A stretch of DNA of 64,000 bases from Phoenix dactylifera (taxonomy: Eukaryota; Streptophyta; Magnoliopsida; Arecales; Arecaceae): assembly GCF_009389715.1 (NCBI RefSeq), contig NC_052404.1:7462745-7526744 (forward strand). Reading direction: 5' to 3'. Below the pieces are notes generated by a model. The model worked only from the letters and a program-made list of their open reading frames with translations, was not told where the DNA came from and did no database searches. The position numbers and the translations under genes were made by a program. The first letter of the stretch is position 1, and each line of letters begins with the position of its first letter. Below, in pieces: positions 1 through 13,059 of the stretch.

Positions 1-370
1 ATCGTAGAGGTTATTGATTTTTTTTTAAAAAACCCCTTAAAGATTTGTTGCAGATGCAGGAAAGCACTAAATTTGATTACTGTTACTGTCTTGACAATTC
101 CAACCTTTTTTATGTCTTTATATGATGATCAAAGAGTGTCTGTCTTATTTTTAGATTATCATTTATTTTTTTGGGACCTTTGTGGCCCATAGCCTTTATC
201 TTTTTTTATTGAATGAAGATATTTGAATGGGATTCTAAAGCTTCAGGGAACCAGAAAGCAGGCCGATTTCGTTGTATCTCTTTTGTGAATATAATTGCAG
301 ATTATTATGAATGATTCCACAGTTTTGGTCAAATTGCATGTAGTGTGAGTTGGGTTGCTGTTTTCTCTAG
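1..370 (+). other. 5' leader and probable leader intron of the zinc-knuckle gene
   Basis: No coding region is visible here. The stretch ends in a pyrimidine-rich tract and an AG directly before the ATG of the following gene, so the last part is most likely an intron in the 5' untranslated region, with the first coding exon starting at its start codon. The promoter is probably outside the window. Confidence 0.45.
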
Positions 371-1483
371 ATGGCAAGGAGCCCGAGTCCTGAGATAGAT
401 GATGAACTTTTTAATGAAGTTTATGGAAAGGAGTATACTGGGCCACCTCGATCAACTGCCAATAATATGTCAGCAAAGGCAAATACAAACAAGAGGCCTT
501 CTTCTGGTAGTCAATCTGATGAGGAAGATGAGTCTCAAGATCCTAATGCTGTTCCTACTGATTTTACCAGCAGAGAGGCTAAGGTATGGGAGGCTAAAGC
601 AAAAGCAACTGAGAGGAACTGGAAGAAAAGAAAAGAAGAAGAAATGATCTGTAAGATTTGTGGAGAATCAGGTCATTTTACTCAGGTATGTTGATATTGC
701 TGTTGTTGAAAACCTCTGCAAGAAATCTAAGGTTACCATAAAATTGTATTGGATATCAAAGTGCATTGCTTTATTATATCTTTTATTAGTTAGTCTATAC
801 ATACAAATCAAAATGATTGTTCTGTGCTACATGCAACCTAATCAAGTAAAAGATCAGAGTATTCTTGTTGCACCTTCATTGCAGAACATATGTTATTGTT
901 TTGGTTTCTGTGGTTGGCAAGCTTGGCAACCATTGAAGCCAACCATATAATCCTAAATATCAATGAAAACTTAGTCATCTTGATCATGTTATTGTGATTG
1001 GCAAGAGTGTTGAAAATGTTTGCTCCACTGCTTCGGCAACCACTTTGACAGCTGAATAGTAGCGAACCATTTAAGTTCCCATTAAAGTGCTCAGTGTTTT
1101 TCTAGCCTGTTTATCTGCTTAACTGCCTGTTTAAATGCTCAAGCGGTTGCTTGACTTGCTTAATAAATGAAAGAATGTTTGAATGATTGGATTAAAATAT
1201 TGATGTATGCTGTGTTTAATGGAGTGAATGTTACTTCTTATTCTACACATTTAACATGTAGTGCCCAATCATGGGTGCCAACCTGTTTGGCTGGTAAACT
1301 TATTGGGGAATAGTACCCATAACCTAGGTTCAAGTCTTGTCTCCACTTGGGTGGGAGGTAGTCCCTCCTTTTTCTCAAAAAAGAAAGGAAATGAAAAGAA
1401 AGTGTGTTAGTACTACCTAGCATGAAGTTTGAATGTATCTATGCATATATGTACAAATTCACATGTGCCTGCATGTATATATC

Positions 1484-1525
<42 letters not shown>

Positions 1526-4500
1526 TTTTAAAGATATTGTGTTAGTTATGATGAGGATTACTAGTTATGTGAAAGCTGTTATCCATGAGTCATTGCTGCT
1601 TGAGGTCTAAGTACTTGTTTGCCTGTATATCTTCTCTGCATTTAGTCATTGACAGTGATATAAGTTATTGATCTCATCAATTAACAATATTCAAATGATT
1701 TTCCATTTGTACATTTAGTATTTCATTCATGAGGATTTCCTTTTAAATTTAATGTATTTTGTGTATCTACTCATTAGTTGTTTGTGTAAATTGAAATTTC
1801 TGAAGCAATATAGCAGGAAACAAATAGTGTGGTATGCTGAACAATTATGTGAATCATCAGCTTAACAGGGCGCAAACACACATGGTGACTATAACAGAGA
1901 TGATAATGCTTTGGCGAATGTGTGTAAAACTAGGAAGTATGAAGTTAGGAACAAGTACATACTTTGGAGTGAAATCTAGATTAAAATGAGTTTTGGGAGG
2001 AAGATTGTATGGTTTTGTAGGCAAGGAATAGGGTATTTCTGTAATAAGGAGAGGGCTGGCAAATGTTTGGAAGGATCAGATATTGAAGCTGGAGGAGCAA
2101 GTCAACATGGACAATGTAATGATGAAAGACTTGAAAAAGCTTGTGCCTGATTTTTAGCTATGAAATGGCAAAGCATTCATGTACTCTATACCAAAAAGAG
2201 GGGATATTGATTCTTGGTTAGTGTTATGGGAGTATAGCTTCATAAAAATCGAGAGGAATCTATGTACAATAATAACATTGAGTAACAGCTTATTCCCATC
2301 TTCAGTCTATTCTGTTTGTGATCTTTATATTATATATTGTCTTTGCTTTTAATTTCACCTATTTCTTTCTGTTTGTTATAGGGATGTCCGTCTACTCTTG
2401 GAGCAAACCGTAAATCTGCAGATTTTTTTGAAAGGGTGCCTGCAAGAGACAAGAATGTAAGAACCCTTTTCTCTGAAAAGGTGATAACTCAAATTGAAAG
2501 AGATATTGGTTGTAAGATAAAAATGGATGAAAAGTTTTTGATTGTTAGTGGGAAAGATAGGCTTATACTGGCTAAAGGTGTAGATGCTGTGCACAAAGTC
2601 ATTCAGGAGGCTAAGGGTCAAAGGAGAAGCCCTGCTAGTTCAGACAGGATGCGATCCAGATCCCCTGATGAAGTCCCCAGGGGTTCTGATCTAAGACGTT
2701 CTGAATCTCAAAGGTCTCATTCTAGTCCGAGAAATATGTCACGATTTCAGAGCAGGGGTTTCAACAAGGACAGATATGTTCATGATCGTGTATGTGAAAA
2801 TCCACAGAAATTTTCAAGGGGTTTTTCAGAAGGTAGGCCCTTACACATATTGACATTTATACAAGTTTTGAGACCTGAACACAGGTGTTGTTGCTTTTCC
2901 TAGTTTCTCTTTTATCCGATAAAGCTTTAATAAATTACATATTGAACTATCCCTTTTTTTTGGGCAGCAAAAGGTAAGTTCAAGCTTTATGTGTTCGAAT
3001 ATGAAGTCATTTTCTGCATGGTTCTGGGTCAGACAGATTATCTTGATTAAGAAATTGTTTCTTGAAAGCATATACAGACTTTTATGGGTTGGATGAGCTC
3101 GCAATTTCTGTATACAATCTGGCATCATTCCTCCTTGAATATAAGATAGACTCTAGTTAAAGCATCAATCTATCTTAGACATCTGGAATTAACGTGCGAT
3201 ATCGCTTACATATTCTTCATTTCGCAAAGCTTATGCTAATGGAGGAGGAAAAGGCCGTCCAGCCCGTTCAAAATCTCCACTGCGCCCTGCTTTCGGTGGT
3301 GATGCATATAGACCATATGATGGGCACAGTTATAGTGCTGGGCTGCACAAGAGTAATAACTGGGATACTGAGAGGTGTGGAATAGATTCTCATTCTGAAC
3401 GCAAGTTTGACTTCCCTAATTACCCAGCAACATTGGAAGAACTAGAAATGGAGTTTAAGAGAGGGGTGATGGAATTGGCAACGGTCCGTGACCAAGAAGA
3501 GGATGAAGAAAACTACAAACATCGTGAGGTATGACTCTAAACAGTTTCTCAGGAATGAGCAACTTAATAGATCCTTCTGGGTTGATTCTTCTTAGGTCAG
3601 AAAGTTCAAAAGAAAAATTGTGCAGTGGTATTTAGCTCTGAGTATGCCTACTTTGGCTATCACTAATTCCGTATACATAAATATGTGCTTTACTATATAA
3701 CATACAGATATTTACATGCATGCATTCGTTCATACACGTAAATATGCGTACCACGTACATGCATTGAATCATGTGCGATGATGTGCATTGGACATGGATG
3801 TCTTTGCTCAACGATGACATGCACGGTTTACTTACAGATGCAAATGCTATCAAACACATGCAGATGTTTATGTATGAAATCTTGATTCATGCAGTCATTT
3901 ATGGACACACACACATATCACAAGCACGAGCAAGATGTGCTAAGGTTATAAATAAGATGCATAACTAAGAGCTTTCTCACATGCTATATAATGCTTAACA
4001 TCCCAGAGATATTTCGACAGCTTCCTCGATGCATCAAACACTCGACTCGTATCCCATTTATTTATCATTTTAATGTATGAAGTGAATGTTTTATTTCTCC
4101 CTTTTGTTTATGGGATATGCATGCATATGGTGTTGCTCGCCCCCTGAGGCATGTACAAACTCTTCAGTGCTGAAAATACATGTATTAGTACGTGAATGTA
4201 TGTGCATGCATGAGTGAATGTATTTTGTTTGGAGGATTGCGCACAAATACATGTGCTTTCAGTTGAATGAGCGAGTTTGCACATTCTGATGCCTTCTAGA
4301 GTGAGCTGTGAACGCAAGCATGATAGGAGACGACACAGCAATAATCTAAACTGAGAAATTGCATTTTGATAGATGAGGAAATTTATGTACTTAAATAATA
4401 ATCTAAACTGAGAATAACATCAATAGCATGTTGTGATTTTTTTAATACTTTCTTTAAATAATTTTGCTTATCGAAGTTAAGTGTTTTGATTAAGGGTTTG

Positions 4501-5524
4501 TTCAAAGATTCTAAATTTCATTTCTCGAGAAACATTCACCTCTGATCACTGTTGTAGAGTTGCTGATGCCATCAGGTGTGTAACAACTCCTAATTGGTAA
4601 TATGATGAGAAAAGAGGCTCATAATCAGTCCAAAGTCCAGAAGACCTTTGAGTTTCACATATTTTGCTAAATTATATTTCAGAGATGTCCGAAGATTTTA
4701 ACAAGGAAACTATATTTTATAAGTATAAAGTTTGGAATAAAGTCATGTTCCATTGAAGTTGTCAATGATTTATCCTTTTTTTGTGCGTGTTTAGGGGGGT
4801 GGTGTGCTGGAAAGCTCCAGCAGTTAGTCGACAAGGTAGCATCGTGACATGCTGAATTAGGACAGGAAGGTGACACGTAATATGAATAGTTTTCTACTAT
4901 GAAAGTGCCAGTTACACAAGCTTGTAACTTAAGGCTGTTTCATTGACATTATTTACCTCAATTGACACAATATCAATTGTTTTTCTCCCCCTCAACATCT
5001 TTATGACCCACCACATTTACCTTAGTAACTCACTAATAAATTTAGAGAACCTAAAGATAAAGACTTCTGATCACGAGTTGCTTGAAAATCCTTGTTTCTG
5101 ACTGTTCCTCATAATGACAACTACTGCTATTATTTGGCTTTGGCTTTTGATGTACCAGATCTTGTAGTCCTCTTCATTTATTTATTTTTTGGTAATGCAG
5201 TGCATAAGGGAACTGAGAGAAAATTATATGAAGAAGCTGGCAAGAACGAGGAGTATGCATGCAAAGCAGTGGGAAGAATTTCTTCAATTTGATAGACAGA
5301 AGTGGCTACAAGGACAACTGACGGCTTATAACCAGCAGACTTACGCAGATTGCGATCAGGCCTCAAGGAACATGCAGTATGTTCGATCTGGTTTACTTGG
5401 GGATTCGAGAAGCAGATATCGATACCATGGTGAGAACTATTCAGCTTCAAGGCCTCATGATTCTTATGGTGAGATGCAGCATCAGAGGCATGAAAGTTTT
5501 GGGAAGGCATATGGGCGATGTTAA
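371..5524 (+). CDS. CCHC zinc-knuckle and KH-like RNA-binding protein (4 coding exons)
   Basis: Coding exons are 371-685, 2382-2832, 3230-3528 and 5201-5524. All splice sites are GT-AG, phases agree, and the product is 462 residues. Residues about 10-65 are acidic and low in complexity. A CX2CX4HX4C zinc knuckle (CKICGESGHFTQGC) is cut by intron 1 just before its last cysteine. Next comes a stretch resembling a KH fold (NVRTLFSEKVITQIERDIGC onward, about residues 126-175), then an Arg/Ser-rich segment (SRSPDE, RRSESQRSHSSP) like those of splicing factors. The C-terminal exon carries a basic, coiled-coil-like stretch (CIRELRENYMKKLARTRSMH). Plant relatives are usually annotated only as zinc knuckle family proteins. 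A role in nuclear RNA binding or pre-mRNA processing is inferred from the domains. The ATG follows an intron acceptor directly, so no earlier coding exon is needed. Confidence 0.82.
1479..1523. repeat. (TA)n/(TG)n microsatellite in intron 1
   Basis: A short TA run passes directly into about 15 TG units. It lies inside intron 1 of the zinc-knuckle gene. Such tracts are often polymorphic. Confidence 0.9.
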
Positions 5525-7680
5525 CTTGTATTTGATCTGTTGGTGAGTTGATCTATGCCATTTTAGCTCTTTCCTTAGTAGGACTATTTATCTTTCTAAT
5601 TGCTTCCCCCTGTTAGCTAGACCCAGCCTATCTCTGAGAAGTTGAGGGACCATTGCTGACTGGCTGTGGCCTTTGGAGGTAATTTTGGGGAAGCAAATTC
5701 CTTAGAGGCCAGTACATGTGAACTAATTTATGTTCAGATTTGCTAGAGAATGAACTTTGATGGATATTCTCGGTTTCCTTCCGCTGGATTGTACTTTAAA
5801 CAATTAACCAAATTTTCAGGGTGCATGTATGGGGATTCCACACTAATGCAGGCAGGATGTTGGTTTCATGGTATGTACATTTCCTCTATTTTCGAAGTTA
5901 CCTAACAAGTTGTGCAACATTCTTATGAACTGAAGTGTGCATTTCAGATGCTTTTTGCGGTAGGAAGATAAGGTTTGCATTGGATAGTATGTGTATTTCT
6001 ACTCTCATTTGGCATGGGACATGGCATTGTCTCGTCGTAGATATGTTAGATATAGTTGAAACTGTTGGATACCATTTTATGTTCTTTTTCTTCCTACTCT
6101 GTTGAGGGTAGTAGATTTGATTTTTAATTATCTATATCAATGTGATTTATGGGGATACTATATACAATCAATTGTTTTTTTTTCTTTGATAGGTTTTGGT
6201 TGATGCGATATTCTCTTGGATGCCAACCAATTAAACTCCAGCTGGTCGGCCGGCGCCTTGGAAGTAGTAAAATATTGGGGTCATGTTGGAGTTGGACGTT
6301 GTGAACTCTGAGCCCGTTAGAATGTGAAATGTGAGAGGCGTGAAGTGGATACATGTACTTGATATTTTTCTCCTCGAGTTATAATGTTCGCTGGATGTCT
6401 AATCCTGGTGTGTAGAAAGAAGACTTGGTTGTTCATGCCTCATGGCCCTTCTTGTGATGTTTTATTTATGTTGGCTTCCCAAGATTCCTGCTATTACTCT
6501 GGGTGCGACCTTTACGGTCCGAAAACAAATCCCAGAGCTTTGGATCACGCTCTGGCTGATGGTGGATCCTGCTTGATAACCAATGGATTGGGTGAAGCAG
6601 TTTGCCGCATTTACTTTGCACCCATATGGAAGCTTTGTCTCGCTCATACTACAATTTCATGCAGTAAATTGGCAATATAGCGGGCTCCTAGAGCTAAGAA
6701 AAAAGGCCAAGAAGCAGTGGATGTCACAGACATGACAATTTTTCTGGGAACATGGAGGAGGAATGCACCATCAACTTTAAGCCAATGAAGATATGCAAAA
6801 TATCTAAGATTGTGTCTTGGACGAACAAAAGCATATAAGGAAGAGGAGGTTGCTACACGTTATAAGATATATTTGAGAGTGGAGAAGCTAAACAAGAGTG
6901 AGCAATAGACTTCGACAAGGGCTTGCCGAGTATAAGGTGATAGCTTTTCTAAGCATTGTTTGCCTTTTTTCGGAGATTCTGCTTGGGAGGTAGAATTATT
7001 AAACAGTGGAATTATCACCATGTTAATGAAGTTTTAACCAGCAGAAAGCTAGCATATTAATTACTCTCATGATAGATGTAAGGGATCGTAATAATAAAAA
7101 TTTCAACGTTATGAAGCCAAGGGATAATATTGTTAAACTAAGGGAATGATGAGATACTTCAGTCTCTCTAAAAAGACCAACCCTTAGAGATATTAGTTTT
7201 AGGAATTAGATTGGGCCATTTGTTGGACCTACAGAGCGTAGATGTAGTAACCTCCACATCAAGTATGATAGAAATGTTAAAGGCAAAATCCTGATAAATG
7301 ATTAGATTTAATGATCTATATTGTTCATAACATCATACATTTTCACATATTTAGATATGTGATGTTAAATCATGAACTAAAGCATATATTACTTTGAGGT
7401 AAAGTAAATCTCGAGTGTTTTTTTTTTTGACACATTATTGTCTTCTAATAAATGCACTTATTTTAGCTTTATCTATCTCCTCCTTTATTCAAGAGAGAGA
7501 AAAAAATAGCAATAAATGCAAAGTGCTTTTGTTACGGCAATGCTCATATCCTCTATCCCATGTATGACCAGTGCTTGTGCTAAACATTTCTGTACCAAAC
7601 TATGTAGGTACCTAGAGTGTAATGTAGGTCCGCTGCAAAGTATAAATTTAGAGGCTTAGAAACGCTGAAACATATGTCTG
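5525..7680. other. 3' untranslated region and intergenic DNA, no gene recognised
   Basis: The first few hundred bases are probably the 3' untranslated region of the zinc-knuckle gene and may contain introns. An open frame of about 98 codons at 6384-6680 is cysteine-rich but matches nothing I know and lacks gene context. The rest is AT-rich sequence without a recognisable feature. Confidence 0.5.
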
Positions 7681-7689
7681 AGGACGCTC

Positions 7690-8170
7690 AAATAGGGATG
7701 ATAATTTATAATCTGGCCCGTCAACCTAACATGTGAGCGATATACTTTAAATAGGCTTAAGTTTGGCATCGACTTAGATTGTAAATGCGTCAATTCGTCT
7801 AAACCCATTATTAAATATATTGGGTACAGATTTAAACATTTAATCCATTTAATGATTAAGTCAAGTTATTACTCGATTCGTTTAATCCATTTAAAATTTA
7901 TTTAATCTGTTTGAAATCCGTTTAACATGTTTCTGACCTATTTATCCCGATCTGCTTAATCTGTCTAATCTGTTTAAATCTATTTAATCTCTTTTAAACC
8001 CTCCAACATGGGTTAATAAATAGATTATATGGGTCAGATCCAATTACCTCTTTAATAAATAAGTTGGATTCAGGTTTAAATATTTGACCTGTTTAATAAA
8101 CACATCGAACTTGGGTTGATGAATTTTTGACCTAAGCCGCGTCCAACCAGACCGTTTGCCACCCCTCCAC
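7690..8170. repeat. Probable non-autonomous hAT-like repeat with 10-bp periodicity
   Basis: The left edge (AGGGATGATAATTTA) and the reverse complement of the right edge (AGGGGTGGCAAACGG) are related, like the short terminal repeats of many plant hAT-derived repeats. The interior contains many degenerate units of about 10 bases resembling TGTTTAATCC, for example across 7885-7990. I see no transposase and no convincing 8-bp target duplication. The hAT assignment rests on resemblance to this common plant repeat style. Confidence 0.4.
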
Positions 8171-10197
8171 CCGAATCACAGAGTCGGAAATGGGTCAATC
8201 TTATTTGAGGTACATAAAGACAAATCATATATAAAATTATGATTAAGAGTGTGAATCGCTTCTTCCAATATAATTTGTTAAACCCCACCGACCGGCCGCT
8301 TCGTTATTCGTTCCCCCTCTAGTCCTAGCGGCAGATGATGGAAGCTTGGAAGAACTAGTCTCCTTCGATCCTGCCTCTAATCCTTCGGTATTCCTAAAAA
8401 TAGAGATCACAGCTATTCATCAAAAGCTCCCTTCTCTCTGATGTATTGCCGTGCATTGCATGTCCCCAGCTCTCATAACCGTTGATATGTCAATTTTTAT
8501 ATCTTGATATATGTACTGTTCAGTGTATATAAAACACCTCTTCTAACTTCATGGTCATTGCACACCCTTTATCTGATCTTTGTTAAAATCTTTGGCAGCA
8601 GTGTATCAAACTGAGACTGTATTTTTACTTCTTCTTGGCCTCTCTCTTACGTACTTATAACTTGGTGAAAATTGTCACTTAAGTTTTCTAGAATTAATTG
8701 CACGATCATTTTATTTTCTTAAGATTGTCCTTGCACGACCAATATAAGCTAAACCAAATTGATCTTCTTTCTGGCAGCATGTTAAATTTTCTATTAGGTA
8801 AAACTGATTATGAGATATCAACCAGAATTTTAAAGCCAGCTCATTAAAGATCAAAGCTGCTACTTTATTGGAGATTCCCTCAATTCTCTCCACAGGGGCT
8901 TAATCGCTCTGCCCAAATTTGGATAGTAAAGGAAGAAATAAACATTAATAGAGGCTAAGCATTAAAATAACAGCAAAAAGTTGACGAGGACGGTTGAAAT
9001 ATATTGCTTAAATTAAGAAATATGGTGCAATGTAAGGAAAAATGAACCTTGCTTCAATATTCACAATGGGCATTTATAAGCTGGGATTGTATGGTAATTT
9101 GGTAAGAATTTTGCTTTTGCAAGCACTTTGGGAAATATGCCACAATTTCGAAGAAATTAGCAGGAGGACATAACTATAGAAATTTAGAAGTGGAAGAAAA
9201 TGTTCTCCATTTTATGCTAATAATTAGCAAATTAATCCATACTAGCGGTTAGGATTTATGTGGATGACTCCCATTAGTCTATGCAGTGTGTTTTATGGAG
9301 GTGTTGGCACAAGAATTGACAAATTTCTTTTGACGGTATTTTGTTAACTCTTGTAGGGTTGGGATTAGGGTTAGGATGAGGGCAGAAAGGATCAAACAAA
9401 GCCCAATAATATCTAATATATTTGGGATTAAAGTTTGTTTTTTAGCTTGCCATGCCGTAAATATTTTTGGTGACAGTGACATCTATTATACATGTAATGG
9501 AGATTCGGCTTATGCAAAATTCTCCATTCGTCATATGGATGCTAGTATTAACATCGTCAATATTAATATACTCGACTATCATGAAAAATCAATGTTTAAT
9601 ATACAACATATATTAAACAATGCCAATGTTAATACTCTTGATCATCGCTCATGTTCATCACTTAATGTACAAAAAAAAATTCGGATATTAAACCTAATTT
9701 ACTATATTAATAATACTAATATTAATAATGCAGGAAGACTCAAAATTATGCAGAGTCTTTCACCATATGCATGCAGGTATGGATTACAACGACGATAATT
9801 AGAATTTATTATTTAATGCCTAATGCAAATTTGATTATTGAAAAATTTCATTATTGGAAGCTTTTTATTTATTATAATTTATTATATTATTATATTATAT
9901 TTTAAGAAAAGAAAAAATTATATTGTATTCTCCATTGCGTACGGATTATATGCTAGTTTATACAGTCTGGCCGTCCATGTATTCTAGCCAAACACCAAAT
10001 CCTAGTCTTCTCCTCCATCTCTTGCTCCTGCCACCGTCAGCCGTTGGATCGGGATCCTAGCGTAAGCAACGTGGCTTAATCTCCGAACCCAATTCCCTCC
10101 CTGCTCGGTGCCTCCGGAAAGCGAGAAAGCGTTCCAAGAGCTTCTAGAGCGAGAAGGAAGGGAAAGAGAGACAGAGAGACCGCGCGCTTGCGGTACG
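8171..10197. other. Intergenic DNA and 5' region of NDUFA5
   Basis: This stretch is AT-rich and I recognise no gene. A 140-codon open frame at 9376-9798 has a biased Asn/Ile composition and no domain, and I judge it to be chance. The last 150-200 bases are pyrimidine-rich and then purine-rich and should hold the transcription start and 5' untranslated region of the complex I gene. Confidence 0.5.
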
Positions 10198-13059
10198 ATG
10201 TTCCTGCGGCGGATCTTGACGGGCGGGATGGGGGCGGTGGCGATGGCGAAGGTGAAGGAGACGACGGGGATCGTGGGGCTGGAGGTGGTGCCGAACGCGC
10301 GGGAGGTGCTGATATCGCTGTACAAGCGGACGCTCAAGGAGATTCAGGCCGTGCCGGAGAACGAGGGCTACCGGAAGGCCGTCGAGAGCTTCACCCGCCA
10401 CCGCCTCCAGGTCTGCCAGGATGAGGAGGACTGGGAGATGATCGAGAAGCGCATTGGTTGCGGCCAGGTCGAGGAGCTCATCGAGGAGGCCCAGGACGAG
10501 CTCAAGCTCATAGACAAGATGATCGGTCCTTCATTCTATTCCCCGCCTCTTTCCCTTTTTCCAATCTCTTGTTCCATTGCTTGCATATGATCTCTGAGAC
10601 TGGAATTTATCGCCTTTCGAATGCGTCCCCCATCTCTAATCGGATTAAAGATGACCTTTTTTTAAAAAAAACCCCTGAACCCATCTTGCAGTTGGATTCT
10701 ATCTGGAAGTCAATTTCTTTCTTTTATCTTGGTTAGGTTTCTCTCTTGAATGAGGGCTTTTTGAGATTTTATAGCATAAAAATCAAATTTTTAGGGCAAA
10801 AAAAGAGATTTCTTTTTTCGTAGTGGGGATGCTGTATAAATTAGAAATTGATTGATTTGAGTGGTGGAAACGAGGGAATTGCATTTGATCGTATAATACC
10901 TATGGACTTTTTCTTCGTTCGGTTCACTCTGGCCGGCAGATTTTTCTGAAACTTCGTAGCAGAAATGAGTTCCTTTGCGGCTTTGCCCCCTCTCGAATTG
11001 GTGAAAGTTAGAAATTAGTTTCTTTTGGGTGGTAACTCTGAGGAAACTAGGGAACTTTACTCGATCTTATATGCCCGTATTTTTTTCTTTATAGGCTTTC
11101 TCGGGAATGAAGGCTTTCCGATTTTTTATATTATAAATAGTTTTCCCCCAGGGTAATTAGAATGTTTCAGAAATTAAAAATTGTCTTTTTTGAGTTATAA
11201 AGCCCAGGAATCAGAAATTTGTGAAGTGTTGCTAAAATATCAGCCTTAGAAGAGGTTGTGTGTTGGATTCCCTGAAGCAGTAATCAGATTAAACCTGTCA
11301 CGCCCCCGCCTCTGCGAGGCACGTGAGGCACCTAGTGCCCACGTGGGGGCCACATGAGGGGGGAACACGGGGCTCCCCTGCCAGATATTGTCCGGTTCTG
11401 GGGCTTCACGCAAGCGTCCTTCACCCCTCCCCAGTTTTGTTTTCCACCCAAAACGCGTCTGCAGGATTTGGAGACACCCACCTCATATGCTCAGGCTTTG
11501 GAACGAGTCTTTTCGATGTGGGACTATTGGGCCTCACACCCTTCCCACCATCGGACAAGAGCCGTCCTCGGCTCTGATACCAAATGTCACGTCCCCGCCT
11601 CTGCGAGGCACGTGAGGCACCTAGTGCCCACGTGGGGGCCACATGAGGGGGGAACACGGGGCTCCCCTGCCAGATATTGTCCGGTTCTGGGGCTTCACGC
11701 AAGCGTCCTTCACCCCTCCCCAGTTTTGTTTTCCACCCAAAACGCGTCTGCAGGATTTGGAGACACCCGCCTCATATGCCCAGGCTTTGGAACGAGTCTT
11801 TCCGATGTGGGACTATTGGGCCTCACAAAACCAGTTATTTGGCTCTTTTTTTTCTTTTGCTAACACTTCAATTAAATTTTCTCAGACCCAAATCCAACCC
11901 AAATGTTGGAGGAAGCCTGAAAATTGTGAGGTGCTTCTAGCGCCCTTTTGAGAGAACTAATATAAGGATTGCTCAAATATCAGCCTTAAAAGATGATGTG
12001 AGTGCTTGATTATTAAACCCTCTCCATGCTAGTCTAATTCTGTGTCTTGGATCACAATTAATCTTTTACACCTAGAGTGACGAAGCTGCATGGCTCGGAA
12101 ACTGCGAAGTAGTAGCTGTAGGTCCAACTGATTGCTTGCAGTGATACATTAAATGATGGTGGGTTCACTGCTTTGAGCTTTACCGCAAGTCCGTGAGTAA
12201 GAATTAAAGAGATTGCTAACCAGACAGGGAGTTCAATCTATAGCCTGGTGAAGGAGTCATGAAACTTGACCCCACATTTGATGATTTATAGGGATTTGAG
12301 AATCCGTTTACATAGTTATACAAAATATAAGAAAGAATCTTTTGTGGTTTTCTGGTTCTAATTATTGGACTGCATTTTATATGCAATGGGACCTAGTATA
12401 AAGCTTTTCATTTGTGCAATCTTATTTCCATGACTCTTCCCCCAAACTGCAATTATATGTTAACGAGGTTGGCCAACAGGCCTAGTTTTAGGATATATTG
12501 AGCCAGGCCTTGAAATATGCATATTGAAAAAATTGAGTTTCTCAGCCCACTCCCGGCCTATTAGAAAGCAAGAACATTTGTCATTGTGCAGTACTGAGGA
12601 CTAGCAGCAGAGAGGCGCTGTTAAAGCATTGCAGTTCCTATATGCCTTCCACTGTATTGTTTGCATTGCTTTGAGCTGATATAGCCAGAGGTCTAACCCT
12701 TGCTTTTTAACACTTGCCTTCTAGGCTATAGTTGCAAGAAACTTTGTCAAATTACTGTGGATATTCCATGTGATAATTAGCAAACAAGTTGTTCACAGGG
12801 CAAGAAATCATGTTTATTTCATTGCCTATGTAAACTGTTATGCTGCAGCTTAAGTTTTGTTATTTTGAATGCAGAATGGGATCCGTGGGGTGTTCCAGAT
12901 GATTACGAATGTGAAGTCATTGAGGACGATACTCCAATTCCGAAACATGTTCCTCAACACCGACCTGCTCCACTTCCAGAAGAGTTCTACAAGACGCTGG
13001 AGGCGGTAATGTCGAAACCTGCTCCAAAGGATGAACCTTCCACTCAATCGAAGGCTTAA
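10198..13059 (+). CDS. NDUFA5: NADH dehydrogenase (complex I) 1 alpha subcomplex subunit 5, B13 subunit
   Basis: Two coding exons, 10198-10525 and 12875-13059, join in phase 1 to give 170 residues, the usual length of the plant protein. Exon 1 encodes the conserved ETTGIVGLEVVPNAREVL block and the helical core up to ELKLIDKMI. Exon 2 encodes the EWDPWGVPDDYE block typical of plant B13, followed by a Pro/Lys-rich tail. This is an accessory subunit of the matrix arm of mitochondrial complex I, which passes electrons from NADH to ubiquinone. The short basic N-terminus (MFLRRILTGGMG) fits mitochondrial import. The 2.35-kb intron holds a complete small LTR element on the opposite strand, so the insertion is removed by splicing. 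The gene looks intact. Confidence 0.93.
11296..11827 (-). mobile_element. Complete TRIM/SMART-class miniature LTR retroelement
   Basis: Two 243-bp direct repeats (11296-11538 and 11585-11827) begin TG and end CA. They flank an internal region of only 46 bp. The whole unit is bordered by a perfect 5-bp target duplication, AAACC (11291-11295 and 11828-11832). On the minus strand the 5' LTR is followed by TGGTATCAGAGC, the standard primer-binding site for initiator tRNA-Met, and a purine-rich tract precedes the 3' LTR. It has no coding capacity and must have been mobilised by proteins supplied elsewhere. The LTRs differ at only about four sites (near 1.6%), which suggests insertion within the last one to few million years, depending on the substitution rate. 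It looks whole for its class. It lies inside the NDUFA5 intron, antisense to the gene. Confidence 0.93.

Noticed and set aside
3680-4330. Many ATGCAT-rich words, perhaps an array
   Set aside because: No fixed period or unit. It is a compositional bias of intron 3 of the zinc-knuckle gene.
6384-6680. A 98-codon cysteine-rich frame, possibly a secreted peptide
   Set aside because: The start is not followed by a convincing signal peptide, and I know no family with its pattern. It also overlaps a minus-strand frame of similar quality.
9354-9380. Telomere-like TAGGGTT/TTAGGGTTAGG words
   Set aside because: Only two or three degenerate units, too few for an interstitial telomeric array.
9376-9798. 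A 140-codon open frame
   Set aside because: Asn/Ile-rich composition follows the AT-rich DNA. There is no domain, no splice context and no neighbour that would give it a role.
11323-11951. Overlapping open frames of 75-169 codons on both strands
   Set aside because: They lie inside the LTR miniature in the NDUFA5 intron. The GC-rich repeat gives open frames by chance, and the repeated protein words come from the two LTR copies.
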